DNA of 64,000 nt from Acetoanaerobium noterae (GCF_900168025.1 NZ_FUYN01000001.1:124001-188000); one strand, 5' to 3'. Shown: positions 9,132 to 18,819, numbered from the stretch's first letter. The notes: generated from the sequence alone by a model not told the origin. Made by a program: numbers and translations.

Positions 9132-10118
9132 TTACATCTCTACTTGATCACCAATATTTAGCTCAAGTGCCTTAATATAAATCATTTTTGCAGTTACAAT
9201 ATCAAGCACAGCTGTTCCAACAGTTTTAAAAAAAGTTATTTCGTCACTAGATTCTCTGCCTTTGGTTTTTCCTAAAAGTAGTTCTCCAAGCTCTCCTGTT
9301 ACTATAGCTTCTGTACATTTATTATTTTTAATTGGATTAATTAAATCAGCACTCTCACTTAGAACTCCATCTCTAGTATCTACGTATACCTTGCCAGCAT
9401 TAAGTACAGTGTATTCATCAATCTCATGCATCTCAGGAGTATACGAGCCAACTCCATTTATATGAGCCCCTTTTTTCACAAGTCTTCCATCAAATACAGG
9501 ATTCTTTGTAGTTGTAACACTAGTAATGATATCTGCATTATCAATAGCTTCCTCAGAGCTTTCTACAGCAATACATTTTATATTGAATTTTTCCATCATT
9601 TTTGCTGCAAAATCTTTAGCTCTCTCTATATTAATATCATAAATTCTAAGCTCTTTTATATTTCTTACAGCTAGTACTGCTTCTACTTGAGTTTCAGCTT
9701 GCCCACCTGTACCAAAAATAGCAAATATACTTGAGTCTTCATTCGATAAAAGCTCTGTAGCTGCACCTGAAACAGCTCCTGTTCTCACTCTAGTAAGATA
9801 AGTTCCATCCATCATAGCACAAACCTGACCTGTCTCCTCATCTAGAAGAATCATAGTTGCGGGTACTGACGGCAACCCTTTATTAATATTATTTGGATAA
9901 ACTGATACTATTTTTATGCCTAGTGCCTTTGATGATGCTGCATATCCTGGCATATATAAGCTTTGTCCACCCGCTTCTTTTACATTAATATTGGTTCTTA
10001 GAGGTATATCAGCATCATTGCTTGAATAAGATATAAGTGAATCCTTAGCAGCCTTAATCGCTTCCTTCATTGTAAAAACCTGCTTCATATGATTTTCTTT
10101 CAAAACTAATATTTTCAT
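9132..10118 (-). CDS. Ornithine cyclodeaminase / mu-crystallin family protein
   Basis: A 328-residue NAD(P)-dependent enzyme of the family that includes ornithine cyclodeaminase (ornithine to proline plus ammonia), alanine dehydrogenase and ketimine reductases. Visible signatures are KIVSVYPNN, LPSVPATMILLD, the substrate-binding TRVRTGAVSGAAT, and the Rossmann motif GTGGQAE (~135). AAGGAGA lies 8-9 nt before the ATG. In an amino-acid fermenter an ornithine-to-proline route is plausible, but the sequence alone does not fix the substrate. It is flanked by its own intergenic regions and looks monocistronic. Confidence 0.85.
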   Translation of the reverse strand: MKILVLKENHMKQVFTMKEAIKAAKDSLISYSSNDADIPLRTNINVKEAGGQSLYMPGYAASSKALGIKIVSVYPNNINKGLPSVPATMILLDEETGQVCAMMDGTYLTRVRTGAVSGAATELLSNEDSSIFAIFGTGGQAETQVEAVLAVRNIKELRIYDINIERAKDFAAKMMEKFNIKCIAVESSEEAIDNADIITSVTTTKNPVFDGRLVKKGAHINGVGSYTPEMHEIDEYTVLNAGKVYVDTRDGVLSESADLINPIKNNKCTEAIVTGELGELLLGKTKGRESSDEITFFKTVGTAVLDIVTAKMIYIKALELNIGDQVEM

Positions 10119-10240
10119 AATATTTTTCTCCTTATAATATAAGTAAATTCTCTTAACTTTATAATAGATTAAATATACTATAAAATCAAAGGATTCGCTA
10201 GAATAAAGAAATTTTAGAGGATATTTATGCTAACTTAAAA

Positions 10241-10262
10241 TACCCATCTAATTTGATGGGTA
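10241..10262 (-). terminator. Short hairpin after the Mn2+-type P-ATPase gene
   Basis: TACCCATC / GATGGGTA with a 6-nt loop, followed on the minus strand by ATTTTAAG. It lies 26 bp past the ATPase stop. The T-run is short, so strength is uncertain. Confidence 0.6.
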
Positions 10263-10288
10263 CTTTAATAAATTATCTTATTATATCC

Positions 10289-12937
10289 TTATGCTACATC
10301 GGATAAATTATTAACTTTATCCATTTGTTCATATGATGTAGAATTATTATCCTTTATAAGCTTGTAAATCTGGACTGCTACTAAAGGTATTAAGGACAAT
10401 CCAATTACTGATAGATGCTGGGATATATCGAGCTTACTCACCTCAAACGTAGTCATAAGAGGTGGGTAATTCATAACAAACAAAAGCATTAAGCTTCCTA
10501 CAATAATTGATAAAATTACATAGATATTGCTAAGAACTCCGATTTTAAAAACAGAAGCTTTAGAACGGCAGTTCAAACTATGAAATAGTCTTGATAAGCA
10601 TAAGGTTGCAAAAGCCATAGTGCTACCTACTAAATGACTACCACTTGAAAAGCCTATATAATAAGCTGTCATGGTTACTAATGCAATTAAAGCTCCTTTA
10701 GTCGATACCTGTTTAATAAATTCCTTGTTAATAATTGAGTCTGTTCTTTTTCTTGGCTTTTCTTTCATAATGCTTTCATCATGAGGCTCTAAGCCTATAG
10801 CTATAGCTGGCAAGCTGTCTGTTAATAAATTTATAAACAAAAGATGTACAGGAGCAAATGGCGCTGCAAGTCCTGCCACAGAAGCAAAAATTACTGAGAA
10901 AATACCAGCTGCATTTCCAGATAATAAAAACTTAATTGAGTTTTTTATATTTACGTAAATAGAGCGACCACTAGATATAGCTTTTACAATTGTGGCAAAA
11001 TTATCATCAGTAAGAACCATAGAGGCTGCTTCTTTTGATACCTCTGTGCCTGTTATTCCCATTGCTACTCCTACATCTGCCTGTTTTAATGCTGGTGCAT
11101 CATTTACCCCATCTCCAGTCATAGCAACTACCATAGATTTTTTCTGCCAAGCTCTTACTATCCTAATCTTATGCTCAGGTGATACTCTTGCGTATACGCT
11201 AATATTTTCAACAATATTATAAAGCTCATCATCTGTTAGCTTCTCAATTTCGTGCCCTTCTAAAGCCTCCGTTTCATCATTAATTATCCCTATCTGCTTT
11301 GCAATTGCAATTGCTGTTATTTTATGATCTCCGGTAATCATCACTGGCTTTATCCCAGCTAAAATACAGTCAGCAACAGCTTTTTTTGATTCTGGTCTAG
11401 GTGGATCCATCATAGCAATCATACCCATGAATATCAGTTCATCTTCATCTTCTAATTTAGGTCTAGATTCATTTTTGTATTCCTTATATGCAAACGCTAG
11501 AACTCTGAGTCCATTTTTAGCTAGACTATTATTATCATGCTTTATTTTAGCTTTAACCTCATCATTTAAAATCTCAACTCCATTCGAAGTCAAAATTTTA
11601 TGAGCTTTGTTAATTATTGTATCTACAGCTCCTTTAGTAATCATAAGCTTGCTGTTTTCATAAGCATTTACAGTACTCATCATCTTTCTATCTGAGTCAA
11701 ATGGGAGCTCAAATATTCTAGGATGAGCATTTCTTGTCACTTGCTCATTAATATTATGTTCATTTCCTAAATTCACAAGCGCTATTTCTGTTGGGTCTCC
11801 AATATTACTGTCCCCTGAAACAATAGCATCATTACATAATACCGAAAATTGTATTAATTTATTTATAAGGCTTTGGTCAGTAGCCTCATCACTATCAACT
11901 ATATTATTGTCAACCCATAGCTTTTGAACTTTCATTTTATTTTGAGTAAGTGTACCAGTCTTGTCGGAGCATATAACTGATATGCTTCCTAAACTCTCTA
12001 CTGCATTCAATTTCTTAACTATAGCATTTGATTTCGACATCTTCTGAGTTCCAAAGGCAAGTACAATTGTAACAATAGAACTTAAAGCCTCAGGTATAGC
12101 CGCTACTGCTAGTGCAACTGCAAACATAAAAGAATCAATAATTGCTTTATCTCTTAATATATCAATAATAAATATTATTCCAGATATAATCAAAATTGCT
12201 ATAGAGAGATTTTTTCCAAAATTATCAAGGGTTTCTTGAAGCGGAGTTTTTCTTGCTTTAGCATTTTCTAGCATCGATGCAATTTTACCTATTTCAGTTT
12301 TCATCCCAGTATCAGTAACTACTGCTACACCTCTTCCATAGGTTACATAGCTACCGGAAAAAACCATATTCTTCATATCTCCAATTGAAACATCATTTTG
12401 GCTAATTGCTTCAATCTCTTTTGTAACACTTTCTGACTCTCCAGTTAGCGAGCTTTCGTTAACTTGAAAGCTGTGAGCTTCAATTACTCTTGCATCTGCG
12501 CTTATATAATCTCCTGCATCAAAAAATATTATATCTCCAACAACTAGTTCATTTGATGGTATTTCTTTTTTCATTTTATCTCTTAAAACTTTTGATACTG
12601 GTGAAGACAATGCCTTTAGTGAATTAATAGAGTTATTTGCTTTAATATGTTGAACTGTTCCTAAGATTGCATTTAATACTACAACAAAAATTACTACAAT
12701 AGTACTTTCATATTTTCCTAGAGCTGCTGAAATTATGGCTGCTAAAATAAGCATAATTACCAAAAAGTCCTTGAACTGGTCCATAAAAACTTTTATCGGA
12801 GTGTCTCCTTTGGCTTCATCTAGCTTGTTATATCCATGCTCCAATCTTCTTTTTTGGACTTCCTGCTCTGATAATCCATCAATACTTACATCCAAAATCT
12901 CCATTACTTCTTCACTGCTTTTCCTATAAAATTTCAC
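10289..12937 (-). CDS. P-type ATPase, one-site type, probable Mn2+ (or Ca2+/Mn2+) exporter
   Basis: An 882-residue P2-type pump with TGES, DKTGTLT (Asp ~325), TGDH and GDGVNDAP. It differs from the ATPase at 873-3527 in its ion sites: TM4 reads PEALSS (~282) instead of PEGLPA, and TM5 reads GNAAGI, with Gly (~678) where SERCA has the site-I Glu. TM6 NLLTD is kept. One-site pumps of this kind (Golgi SPCA, and bacterial pumps under yybP-ykoY control) move Mn2+ or a single Ca2+. The start is GTG, with GGAGGGAG about 8 nt upstream. A Mn2+ riboswitch with an overlapping terminator lies directly upstream, which is the strongest clue to the substrate. Confidence 0.9.
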   Translation of the reverse strand: MKFYRKSSEEVMEILDVSIDGLSEQEVQKRRLEHGYNKLDEAKGDTPIKVFMDQFKDFLVIMLILAAIISAALGKYESTIVVIFVVVLNAILGTVQHIKANNSINSLKALSSPVSKVLRDKMKKEIPSNELVVGDIIFFDAGDYISADARVIEAHSFQVNESSLTGESESVTKEIEAISQNDVSIGDMKNMVFSGSYVTYGRGVAVVTDTGMKTEIGKIASMLENAKARKTPLQETLDNFGKNLSIAILIISGIIFIIDILRDKAIIDSFMFAVALAVAAIPEALSSIVTIVLAFGTQKMSKSNAIVKKLNAVESLGSISVICSDKTGTLTQNKMKVQKLWVDNNIVDSDEATDQSLINKLIQFSVLCNDAIVSGDSNIGDPTEIALVNLGNEHNINEQVTRNAHPRIFELPFDSDRKMMSTVNAYENSKLMITKGAVDTIINKAHKILTSNGVEILNDEVKAKIKHDNNSLAKNGLRVLAFAYKEYKNESRPKLEDEDELIFMGMIAMMDPPRPESKKAVADCILAGIKPVMITGDHKITAIAIAKQIGIINDETEALEGHEIEKLTDDELYNIVENISVYARVSPEHKIRIVRAWQKKSMVVAMTGDGVNDAPALKQADVGVAMGITGTEVSKEAASMVLTDDNFATIVKAISSGRSIYVNIKNSIKFLLSGNAAGIFSVIFASVAGLAAPFAPVHLLFINLLTDSLPAIAIGLEPHDESIMKEKPRKRTDSIINKEFIKQVSTKGALIALVTMTAYYIGFSSGSHLVGSTMAFATLCLSRLFHSLNCRSKASVFKIGVLSNIYVILSIIVGSLMLLFVMNYPPLMTTFEVSKLDISQHLSVIGLSLIPLVAVQIYKLIKDNNSTSYEQMDKVNNLSDVA

Positions 12938-12965
12938 TTGCTAATCTCCCTCCTTATTTTCCAAA

Positions 12966-13096
12966 CAAAAAAGACTCTACAGCTAGAATTAACTAGCTAT
13001 AGAGTCTCACTAAACAATAGTGTCTGCAAAGCCGGGACGAATCCGAAATGACGACTTTGAATCCTGCTTCAGCAGGCAGTTACTCCCTCTATAGGA
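12966..13096 (-). ncRNA. yybP-ykoY (Mn2+) riboswitch with overlapping terminator
   Basis: On the minus strand the leader reads AGGGAGTAAC (13079-13088), then CAAAGTCGTCA, CCCGGCTTTG and GACACT...AGTGAGACTCT, the conserved elements of the yybP-ykoY aptamer. P1 can form between CTATAGAG (13087-13094) and CTCTATAG (12997-13004). The same 3' strand is also the 5' arm of a terminator (12972-12986 with 12993-13007, then six Ts at 12967-12972). Ligand-stabilised P1 would therefore block the terminator and switch the ATPase on. The family is known to sense Mn2+; the switching model is read from the overlap. Confidence 0.93.
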
Positions 13097-13113
13097 ATAC
13101 ATTTTGTTTGTTT

Positions 13114-13143
13114 ATATTACCACTCACAAAAGTACTTTGTCAA
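13114..13143 (-). promoter_or_regulatory. Promoter of the riboswitch-ATPase transcript
   Basis: A consensus TTGACA (13138-13143), an 18-bp spacer and TAATAT (13114-13119) on the minus strand, about 20 bp before the first aptamer element. Confidence 0.75.
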
Positions 13144-13151
13144 TTGTATTT

Positions 13152-13874
13152 TTAAAGTACCTTACTTAAAAAATCAATAGTTCTTGGATGAGAAGCACAA
13201 GTAAATATTTCTTTTGGGCTTCCAGATTCAACTACTGCTCCCTCATCCATAAAAAGAACTCTATCTGCAACTTCACGGGCAAATCCCATCTCATGCGTTA
13301 CCACAATCATAGTTACATCTTCATTTGCTAGGCTCTTCATAAGCTCAAGCACTTCTCCCACCATTTCCGGATCAAGAGCTGAAGTTGGTTCATCAAATAG
13401 CATAGCTTTTGGCTTCATGGCAAGAGCTCTTGCTATAGCAACCCTTTGTTTTTGCCCTCCAGAGAGTTTACTAGGAAACTCATTTTTCTTATCTGATAAG
13501 CCTATTCTTTCTAATAAAGCAAGCCCTATTTCATTTGCTTCTTCAGTAGAATATTTCTTTAGAAGTATAGGTGCCATAGTTATATTTTCAAGTACAGTCT
13601 TATTTGGAAAAAGGTTAAACTGCTGAAATACCATTCCAATTTGTTGTCTGTATGAATTTAATATTTTTGAATCCTTAGTTATTAGTTTTCCTTCAAAATG
13701 AACATCCCCATCACAGGGTGGTTCAAGAAAATTAATGCATCTTAGCAATGTACTTTTTCCAGAACCACTAGGTCCAATAATCGCTAATACTTCGCCTTTA
13801 TTAATTTCTTCATCGATTCCTTTTAATACATGTAAATCTCCAAATTTTTTGTGGATATTATTTAATTTAATCAC
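13152..13874 (-). CDS. Polar amino-acid ABC transporter, ATP-binding protein
   Basis: The cytoplasmic ATPase of a GlnQ/HisP-type importer, ~240 residues. Walker [11 protein letters not shown]-loop FQQFNLFPN, signature LSGGQKQR, Walker [12 protein letters not shown] and switch His (VTHEMGFA) are all present. I place the start at a GTG ending at 13874, overlapping the permease stop by 8 bp; the protein then begins [11 protein letters not shown] as its homologues do, and the permease 3' end carries AAAGGAG upstream. It is the last gene of the operon substrate-binding protein, permease, ATPase, which is expressed behind a T-box leader. Confidence 0.94.
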   Translation of the reverse strand: MIKLNNIHKKFGDLHVLKGIDEEINKGEVLAIIGPSGSGKSTLLRCINFLEPPCDGDVHFEGKLITKDSKILNSYRQQIGMVFQQFNLFPNKTVLENITMAPILLKKYSTEEANEIGLALLERIGLSDKKNEFPSKLSGGQKQRVAIARALAMKPKAMLFDEPTSALDPEMVGEVLELMKSLANEDVTMIVVTHEMGFAREVADRVLFMDEGAVVESGSPKEIFTCASHPRTIDFLSKVL

Positions 13875-14505
13875 TTGCTTGTAATCTCCTTTCAATTACT
13901 CCAAATCCTTTTGATAAGACAGCTGTCAAAATAAAATATATAAGTGCCGCCACAAGAAGTGGTTCAAATGGTTTATATGTTATCCCCCTAATGGTATCTA
14001 CATTGTACATAAGGTCGTGAAGGCCAATAACTGATACTATAGCCGATTCCTTAATTAGCACTATAAATTCATTGCCAAGTGCAGGTAATATGTTTTTAAA
14101 AGCCTGAGGAAGTATTACCTCTTTATATGCCATGGCTCCCGTCATTCCTAAGGACTTTGTTGCTTCAAACTGACCTTTATCTACAGCCATTATTCCAGCT
14201 CTTATTATTTCTGCAATATATGCTGATGAATTAATTGACATTGCTATTACTCCAGCTACAAACATGGGGATGTCCTTTAGTCCGTAATATACTATATATA
14301 GCTGTACTAATAATGGAGTTCCTCTTATAAATGCAATATAGGCTCCAGAAATATTTTGTAATATCTTAAATTTTGACAGCTTCATAATAGATAGAACTAT
14401 TCCGCCTATTAATCCTAAAATAACAGTGATAAAGCTTAGCATCAAAGTGTTTGATGTTCCAGATATAAAAAATTTATAGTAGTCAACAAGAAATCCAAAA
14501 TCCAT
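13867..14505 (-). CDS. Polar amino-acid ABC transporter, permease
   Basis: A 212-residue HisM/GlnP-type permease with about five TM helices. The N-terminal signature [10 protein letters not shown], the [11 protein letters not shown] segment and the EAA loop ([21 protein letters not shown]) that contacts the ATPase are present. Only one permease gene is seen, so it probably forms a homodimer. It lies 29 bp after the binding-protein gene and overlaps the ATPase gene. Confidence 0.94.
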   Translation of the reverse strand: MDFGFLVDYYKFFISGTSNTLMLSFITVILGLIGGIVLSIMKLSKFKILQNISGAYIAFIRGTPLLVQLYIVYYGLKDIPMFVAGVIAMSINSSAYIAEIIRAGIMAVDKGQFEATKSLGMTGAMAYKEVILPQAFKNILPALGNEFIVLIKESAIVSVIGLHDLMYNVDTIRGITYKPFEPLLVAALIYFILTAVLSKGFGVIERRLQASD

Positions 14506-14534
14506 AATTATGCTCCTTTTATTAAGTAAAAATA

Positions 14535-15335
14535 TTACTGTGCTGATAATTCCGTTGCTTCAATAATATATTTTTCTAATGTTTTATCTTCAATAATAGT
14601 TTCAAGCGTGCTATTTATTTGGCTTAGTAAATCCTCTTGGTTCTTATTAATAGCAAGAGCTACTCCACCTTCAGAGCCTAAATCAAGATTGTTTACTGCT
14701 ATGCTTTCATTTGCATCAGCATAAGATTTAGCAACTACCTCCGCTAAGATGATTCCATCAATTTTGCCACTTTGTAATTCCATTATAAGATTTGGAATTT
14801 TGCTAATAGCAACTTTTTCTGAATCAGGAAACTGTGTATCTGCTATTTCCTCTTGTATCGTTCCTTTTTGAACTCCAACTTTAAGTCCTTTGAAATCTTC
14901 AGGGGCTTTTAACATATCTACTTTATCTGCTGCAACAAGCATAGTTGAATGAGCATCATAGTAAACAATTGAAAAATCTACTGATTTTTTTCTTTCTTCA
15001 GTTGGATTCATTCCCGCTGCTATAAAGTCAATTTTTTTACCAGTTAATGCTGCAAGAAGTCCATCAAACTTCATATCTACAATTTCTAGCTCAACACCCA
15101 TATCCTCTGCTATTTTCTGAGCAATTGCTATATCAAATCCAACATAAGTATCCACTCCATTTATTTCTTTATGAAATTCATATGGAGGATAATCAGCTGA
15201 TGTTCCCACAACGATTTTCCCTTTTTCCTTAATCATTTCAACAGCACTTTTCTCTTCCTCGGCTGAAGAGCTACACCCAACAAAGCTTAAAACCATTAAA
15301 ATAGCCACACCTAATCCCATTAATTTCTTTTTCAT
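14535..15335 (-). CDS. Amino-acid ABC transporter, substrate-binding lipoprotein
   Basis: A 266-residue family-3 solute-binding protein. The N-terminus is a lipoprotein signal with lipobox SFVGC (Cys21), followed by the SBP_bac_3 pattern VGTSADYPPYEF, GFDIAIAQKIAEDMG, FDGLLAALTGKKIDFIAAGM and a C-terminal hinge helix. GGAGGAAATG precedes the ATG. It is the first gene of the importer operon. A T-box leader upstream says that supply of one amino acid, through its uncharged tRNA, controls the operon, and that amino acid is the likely cargo. Confidence 0.94.
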   Translation of the reverse strand: MKKKLMGLGVAILMVLSFVGCSSSAEEEKSAVEMIKEKGKIVVGTSADYPPYEFHKEINGVDTYVGFDIAIAQKIAEDMGVELEIVDMKFDGLLAALTGKKIDFIAAGMNPTEERKKSVDFSIVYYDAHSTMLVAADKVDMLKAPEDFKGLKVGVQKGTIQEEIADTQFPDSEKVAISKIPNLIMELQSGKIDGIILAEVVAKSYADANESIAVNNLDLGSEGGVALAINKNQEDLLSQINSTLETIIEDKTLEKYIIEATELSAQ

Positions 15336-15410
15336 AACATTTCCTCCTTTAATTATTGTTTAGTCAATGGTTATGCAGACGATTTTCTAAAAATGAGCTT
15401 TCTTTGCATA

Positions 15411-15709
15411 AAAAAAAACTCCCGTCCACAATTTTAAAAAATTGGGACGAAAGTTATACTTCCGCGGTACCACCCATATTAACACAAGGTTCTCTCTTTG
15501 GTACGGAGATAAACTCTCGATACCTATCCAAGATAACGGTAGGATTCCGTCTGACCTTAGAGCTTTAAAGCTTTCTTGCCAGAGACTCTGAGAAGCTCTC
15601 AATATAGTTGTTCTCGATTGGGCTCACACCATCCCCAACTCGCTGTAACCGACTTCTATATATTCTCATCTCGTCAACGTCATATTGCATAATTATTAAC
15701 TTGTTCTCA
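15411..15709 (-). ncRNA. T-box leader (tRNA-sensing attenuator)
   Basis: The minus strand shows the T-box sequence GGGTGGTACCGCGG (around 15462-15475), immediately followed by a terminator (TCGTCCCAATTTT / AAAATTGTGGACGGGA and eight Ts ending near 15411). Stem I includes the apical GGTGTGAGCCC motif (around 15616-15626). Uncharged tRNA would stabilise the antiterminator and allow the amino-acid importer to be read. I could not assign the specifier codon with confidence; the candidate region lies between about 15578 and 15612. Confidence 0.95.
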
Positions 15710-15738
15710 ATGATACAAAATTCAAACCGAGTTGTCAA
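15710..15738 (-). promoter_or_regulatory. Promoter of the T-box / amino-acid importer transcript
   Basis: TTGACA (15733-15738), exactly 17 bp, then TATCAT (15710-15715) on the minus strand. This is a near-consensus sigma-A promoter placed just before stem I of the T-box. Confidence 0.85.
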
Positions 15739-15813
15739 CTATAAAATAAAAATATTATAAAAAAAATTATAATTCTAAAATTATAATTCTAAAATTTTAA
15801 TCTTAAAATTAAT

Positions 15814-16446
15814 TTAAATCATTTGCTCTTGGATAATAGATTTTAACTTAGCAACTACTAAATCTATAGCTACCGCATTATGACCACCTTCTGGTATTAT
15901 TATATCCGCATAGCGCTTATTTGGCTCAATAAATTGTAAATGTGCTGGTCTAACAGTTGCAAGGTACTGGGCTATAACAGAATCAACTGTTCTACCTCTT
16001 TCATTTATGTCTCTTTGTATTCTTCTAAGTATTCTAATATCAGCATCAGTATTTACAAATATTTTTATGTCGAGAAGATTTCTCAGTCTCTCATCTTCTA
16101 AAATCATTATTCCTTCGACTATTATGATACTTCTCGGATGAACAGTTACAGTTTTATCTCTAAATCTAGTGTGATTTTCAAAATCATAAACAGGCTTTTC
16201 TATGGTCTGTCCTTCTAACAATAAATTTAAATGCTCAATTAATAAATCGTTGTCAAATGCAAGAGGATGATCATAATTAGCTTTTATTCTCTCTTCCATA
16301 GGAAGATTAGTTTGATCCTTGTAATATGCATCTTGCTCAATCATAGCTATATCTGACGGAGGTATGTTTTCTATAATTGTCTTCACTACTGTACTTTTTC
16401 CAGAACCAGTTCCTCCAGTTATTCCAATAAAAATAGGTCTTAGCAC
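15814..16446 (-). CDS. udk: Uridine kinase
   Basis: A 210-residue cytoplasmic kinase that phosphorylates uridine and cytidine in pyrimidine salvage. P-loop [12 protein letters not shown] near residue 10, [22 protein letters not shown], and [17 protein letters not shown] at the C-terminus are typical of the family. The start is GTG with GAAGGGTGG about 7 nt upstream. It lies 47 bp after the DUF2703 gene on the same strand and may be cotranscribed with it. The upstream T-box promoter reads away from it. Confidence 0.94.
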   Translation of the reverse strand: MLRPIFIGITGGTGSGKSTVVKTIIENIPPSDIAMIEQDAYYKDQTNLPMEERIKANYDHPLAFDNDLLIEHLNLLLEGQTIEKPVYDFENHTRFRDKTVTVHPRSIIIVEGIMILEDERLRNLLDIKIFVNTDADIRILRRIQRDINERGRTVDSVIAQYLATVRPAHLQFIEPNKRYADIIIPEGGHNAVAIDLVVAKLKSIIQEQMI

Positions 16447-16493
16447 CTAAATTCCACCCTTCAAATTTAAAATTATACTTAATTGATTAAATC

Positions 16494-16943
16494 TTAGCAG
16501 CAGCTATCGTTACTACAATTAGTTCTAGTATTTGATAATATGGAGCGTTGCTTTAAGCCTTTATTCTCAATTCCTAATGTTTTATATATAGCTTCCTTTA
16601 TTGCATCAATTGGAATCTCGTCATAGCTATATCCATTATAGTTAACAGCTCTACAAACAGTTTCTTTCCCCAATAATGAAGAACATGAATCACAATAATT
16701 ATCAAAAATTTTAATATCAATTATATCTTCGATTTTTATTTTATTTATCAAAATTAAGTTTGATTCCTTTATTTCATTATCGTTTAGAGCAGTTTCTATA
16801 AATTGAATGTCTAAATTAGAATTGTCTAAATCTGATTCGATTGAATTAATAGCCTTGACGATATTTTCTCCCGTATCAGAACATCTTTCGCAGGTTTCTC
16901 CATCTACATCAAGATGCTTCCATTCGATTATCAATTTAAACAT
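16494..16943 (-). CDS. DUF2703-like cysteine-rich protein
   Basis: A 149-residue soluble protein. It starts IEWKHLDVDGETCERCSDTG, then has ESNLILINKIKIEDII, a Cys cluster NYCDSCSSLLG...VCR, and a Cys-rich tail (TNCSNDSCC). This architecture matches my recollection of DUF2703. The nine or so cysteines suggest metal or thiol chemistry, but no activity is established. AGGAG lies 6 nt before the ATG. It precedes udk in the same direction. Confidence 0.75.
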   Translation of the reverse strand: MFKLIIEWKHLDVDGETCERCSDTGENIVKAINSIESDLDNSNLDIQFIETALNDNEIKESNLILINKIKIEDIIDIKIFDNYCDSCSSLLGKETVCRAVNYNGYSYDEIPIDAIKEAIYKTLGIENKGLKQRSILSNTRTNCSNDSCC

Positions 16944-17047
16944 AATTATCTCCTATCCGCTAATTCACTCACATATATTATATCATTCTAGTACTAAATT
17001 ATCATAATAACAACTTAAATATAAATCTGCTACTATAAGATTATAAT

Positions 17048-17105
17048 AAAAAAAAGCCTTTAGCGCATCTATAATTTTAATATCTATGCGCTTAAAGCTT
17101 TTTAA
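17048..17105. terminator. Hairpin terminator
   Basis: AAAGCCTTTAGCGCAT and ATGCGCTTAAAGCTTTTT form a long stem with T-runs on both sides. It ends the minus-strand ABC-2 operon whose last gene stops at 17150. Confidence 0.8.
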
Positions 17106-17149
17106 TATGAATATAATTAAGTTTTTACTTCGATTTTGACGATTTAAAT

Positions 17150-17770
17150 TTATTTTTCCATTTTATCAATATAAATTTTATTATTATCATCTAGCTTAAC
17201 AGTAAAACCCTGATAAACACGATATCCTTCGTCACTTTCAAATTTGCTAAAGTCAATTATTCTCGAATCTATATGGATATATTTTACTATTTCCTTATTT
17301 TTAGTAAAAACAAGTACAGCGTCAGCTTTATCACTTAAATAATTTTCTTTTCCTAATATTTTAGGATTATCAATCGGAAGTCTAGTTTCGTAATTTTTAT
17401 CTATTTTTAATACATCAAAATTCTTAATGCCTGCTTTCTCAATAACCTTTTCTACTTCATCAGTATTGCTTACATACATGTTATCCCAAATTTCATATGA
17501 ATCGTAAGTGTTGTTATATCTAAAGCTAGGATAAAACCCTCTACTATTGTAATTTTCAATATCTTCAGGTCTATTTTCGATATCTTTCTCATAATACAGC
17601 TTATTATTAATCAAGTCCTGCCTGATACTAAGTAGTTCTATTTCTTGATTAGTCTCTATGCTAGTCTCTCTATAAGGCGATTTAAGACCCATATTTCCTG
17701 TAAACATACCTATAGCTAAAAAAAACAAAGCTACGAGTAGAATTTTTTTATGATTACTTGTTAATTTCAT
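17150..17770 (-). CDS. Uncharacterised membrane-anchored protein of the GntR/ABC-2 operon
   Basis: A 206-residue protein with a single N-terminal TM or signal segment (~10-30) and a hydrophilic outer domain. I recognise no family. AGGAGGTGAAGTA precedes the ATG. It is the last gene of the operon GntR, ABC ATPase, ABC permease, this protein, 11 bp behind the permease, so a role in the same envelope function is likely by context only. Confidence 0.75.
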   Translation of the reverse strand: MKLTSNHKKILLVALFFLAIGMFTGNMGLKSPYRETSIETNQEIELLSIRQDLINNKLYYEKDIENRPEDIENYNSRGFYPSFRYNNTYDSYEIWDNMYVSNTDEVEKVIEKAGIKNFDVLKIDKNYETRLPIDNPKILGKENYLSDKADAVLVFTKNKEIVKYIHIDSRIIDFSKFESDEGYRVYQGFTVKLDDNNKIYIDKMEK

Positions 17771-17781
17771 TACTTCACCTC

Positions 17782-18819
17782 CTAGGATGCTCTATTTTTT
17801 TGAATCAGATAAAGAGGTATTTTATATCCTGCAAATCCCCCTACTACATAGCCTATAAATAAACCTGGTGTTCCAAGTTCTATCATTTCACTAAATATTA
17901 TTCCTCCAGCTAGAATACTTGATAAAAATACCCCAAGTCTAAAGAACCCTTCTAGTGATTCGAACGTCAATACCTCTGAATTTTTCTCCATTTTAGAAAG
18001 GTCGAATAAAACTAAAGCTATTAAAAGCATTCCAATAGCAACAGCTAATAATCTAAACGAAAAAAATATTTGGGCTGATTGAGAATAATCGAATGTTCTA
18101 AAGAAAAATTGCATAGGAGTTATCATTTCGAAATACTTTGAAACAGAGCGAACTGCATTTTCATAGGCAAGCTCTTTGCCGTTAATCAAAGTATAAAGTG
18201 AACTATAACTCAAATAAAACATTTCATAAAACACAATAGGAAATACCCCAAAAATATAAGTGCATATAAATTGGCCTATTGATGATCCAAACAGCATCCC
18301 CATGATACAGCTAAACGAAAACATAGAAATCGCAAAAGCTGAATAGCTAAATATCCAAATCATTATTTGACTACTAGTGAACATCATTCCTACATAATCA
18401 CTGGTTCCTCTCATAATTAGTAAAGAAATTCCAGATATTAAAATAGGAACAACTAAAATAAATATACCTAACACAATTTTATTAAAAAATATTTCAAATC
18501 TACTAAATGGTCCTGAAATCATTATTTCAATTGTTTTCTTTCGTTTTTCTTCACCTATAAGAGCCACTGATAAAGCAACTGGAATTATAATTAGAGCAAC
18601 AATAACCAGTTCATTTTCTAAATTCAAAACTCTTCTCAAAGTGTAAAGTAAGTTGTTCATAGTATCATAAGAGTTAGAATTTAATTTTGATAAGTTTCTA
18701 GCTACGTTATATGGCACAGCCATGATAAGCAAAATTAAATAGCTATAAAAAAACCATTTAGTTATATGCCAGTCTTTTCTTAGCAAGGTTTTATTAAATG
18801 GCAATATTTTTGACAGCAT
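17782..18819 (-). CDS. ABC-2 family transporter permease
   Basis: A 345-residue protein with about six to seven TM helices. The motif ALIGEEKRKKTIEIMISGPFSRFEIFFNK after TM2 is typical of ABC-2 type permeases. It overlaps the ATPase gene by 26 bp and forms the export unit with it. The substrate is unknown; GntR(YtrA)-linked exporters often answer to cell-wall-active agents. Confidence 0.88.
   Translation of the reverse strand: MLSKILPFNKTLLRKDWHITKWFFYSYLILLIMAVPYNVARNLSKLNSNSYDTMNNLLYTLRRVLNLENELVIVALIIIPVALSVALIGEEKRKKTIEIMISGPFSRFEIFFNKIVLGIFILVVPILISGISLLIMRGTSDYVGMMFTSSQIMIWIFSYSAFAISMFSFSCIMGMLFGSSIGQFICTYIFGVFPIVFYEMFYLSYSSLYTLINGKELAYENAVRSVSKYFEMITPMQFFFRTFDYSQSAQIFFSFRLLAVAIGMLLIALVLFDLSKMEKNSEVLTFESLEGFFRLGVFLSSILAGGIIFSEMIELGTPGLFIGYVVGGFAGYKIPLYLIQKNRAS

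Noticed and set aside
10217-10240. Third copy of the TTAACTTAAAA box near 10230
   Set aside because: Only a single unit is present and it lies downstream of the ATPase gene beside its terminator, not in a promoter.
15356-15602. Short frames on both strands within 15356-15602
   Set aside because: They lie inside the T-box leader and its terminator and have no ribosome binding site.
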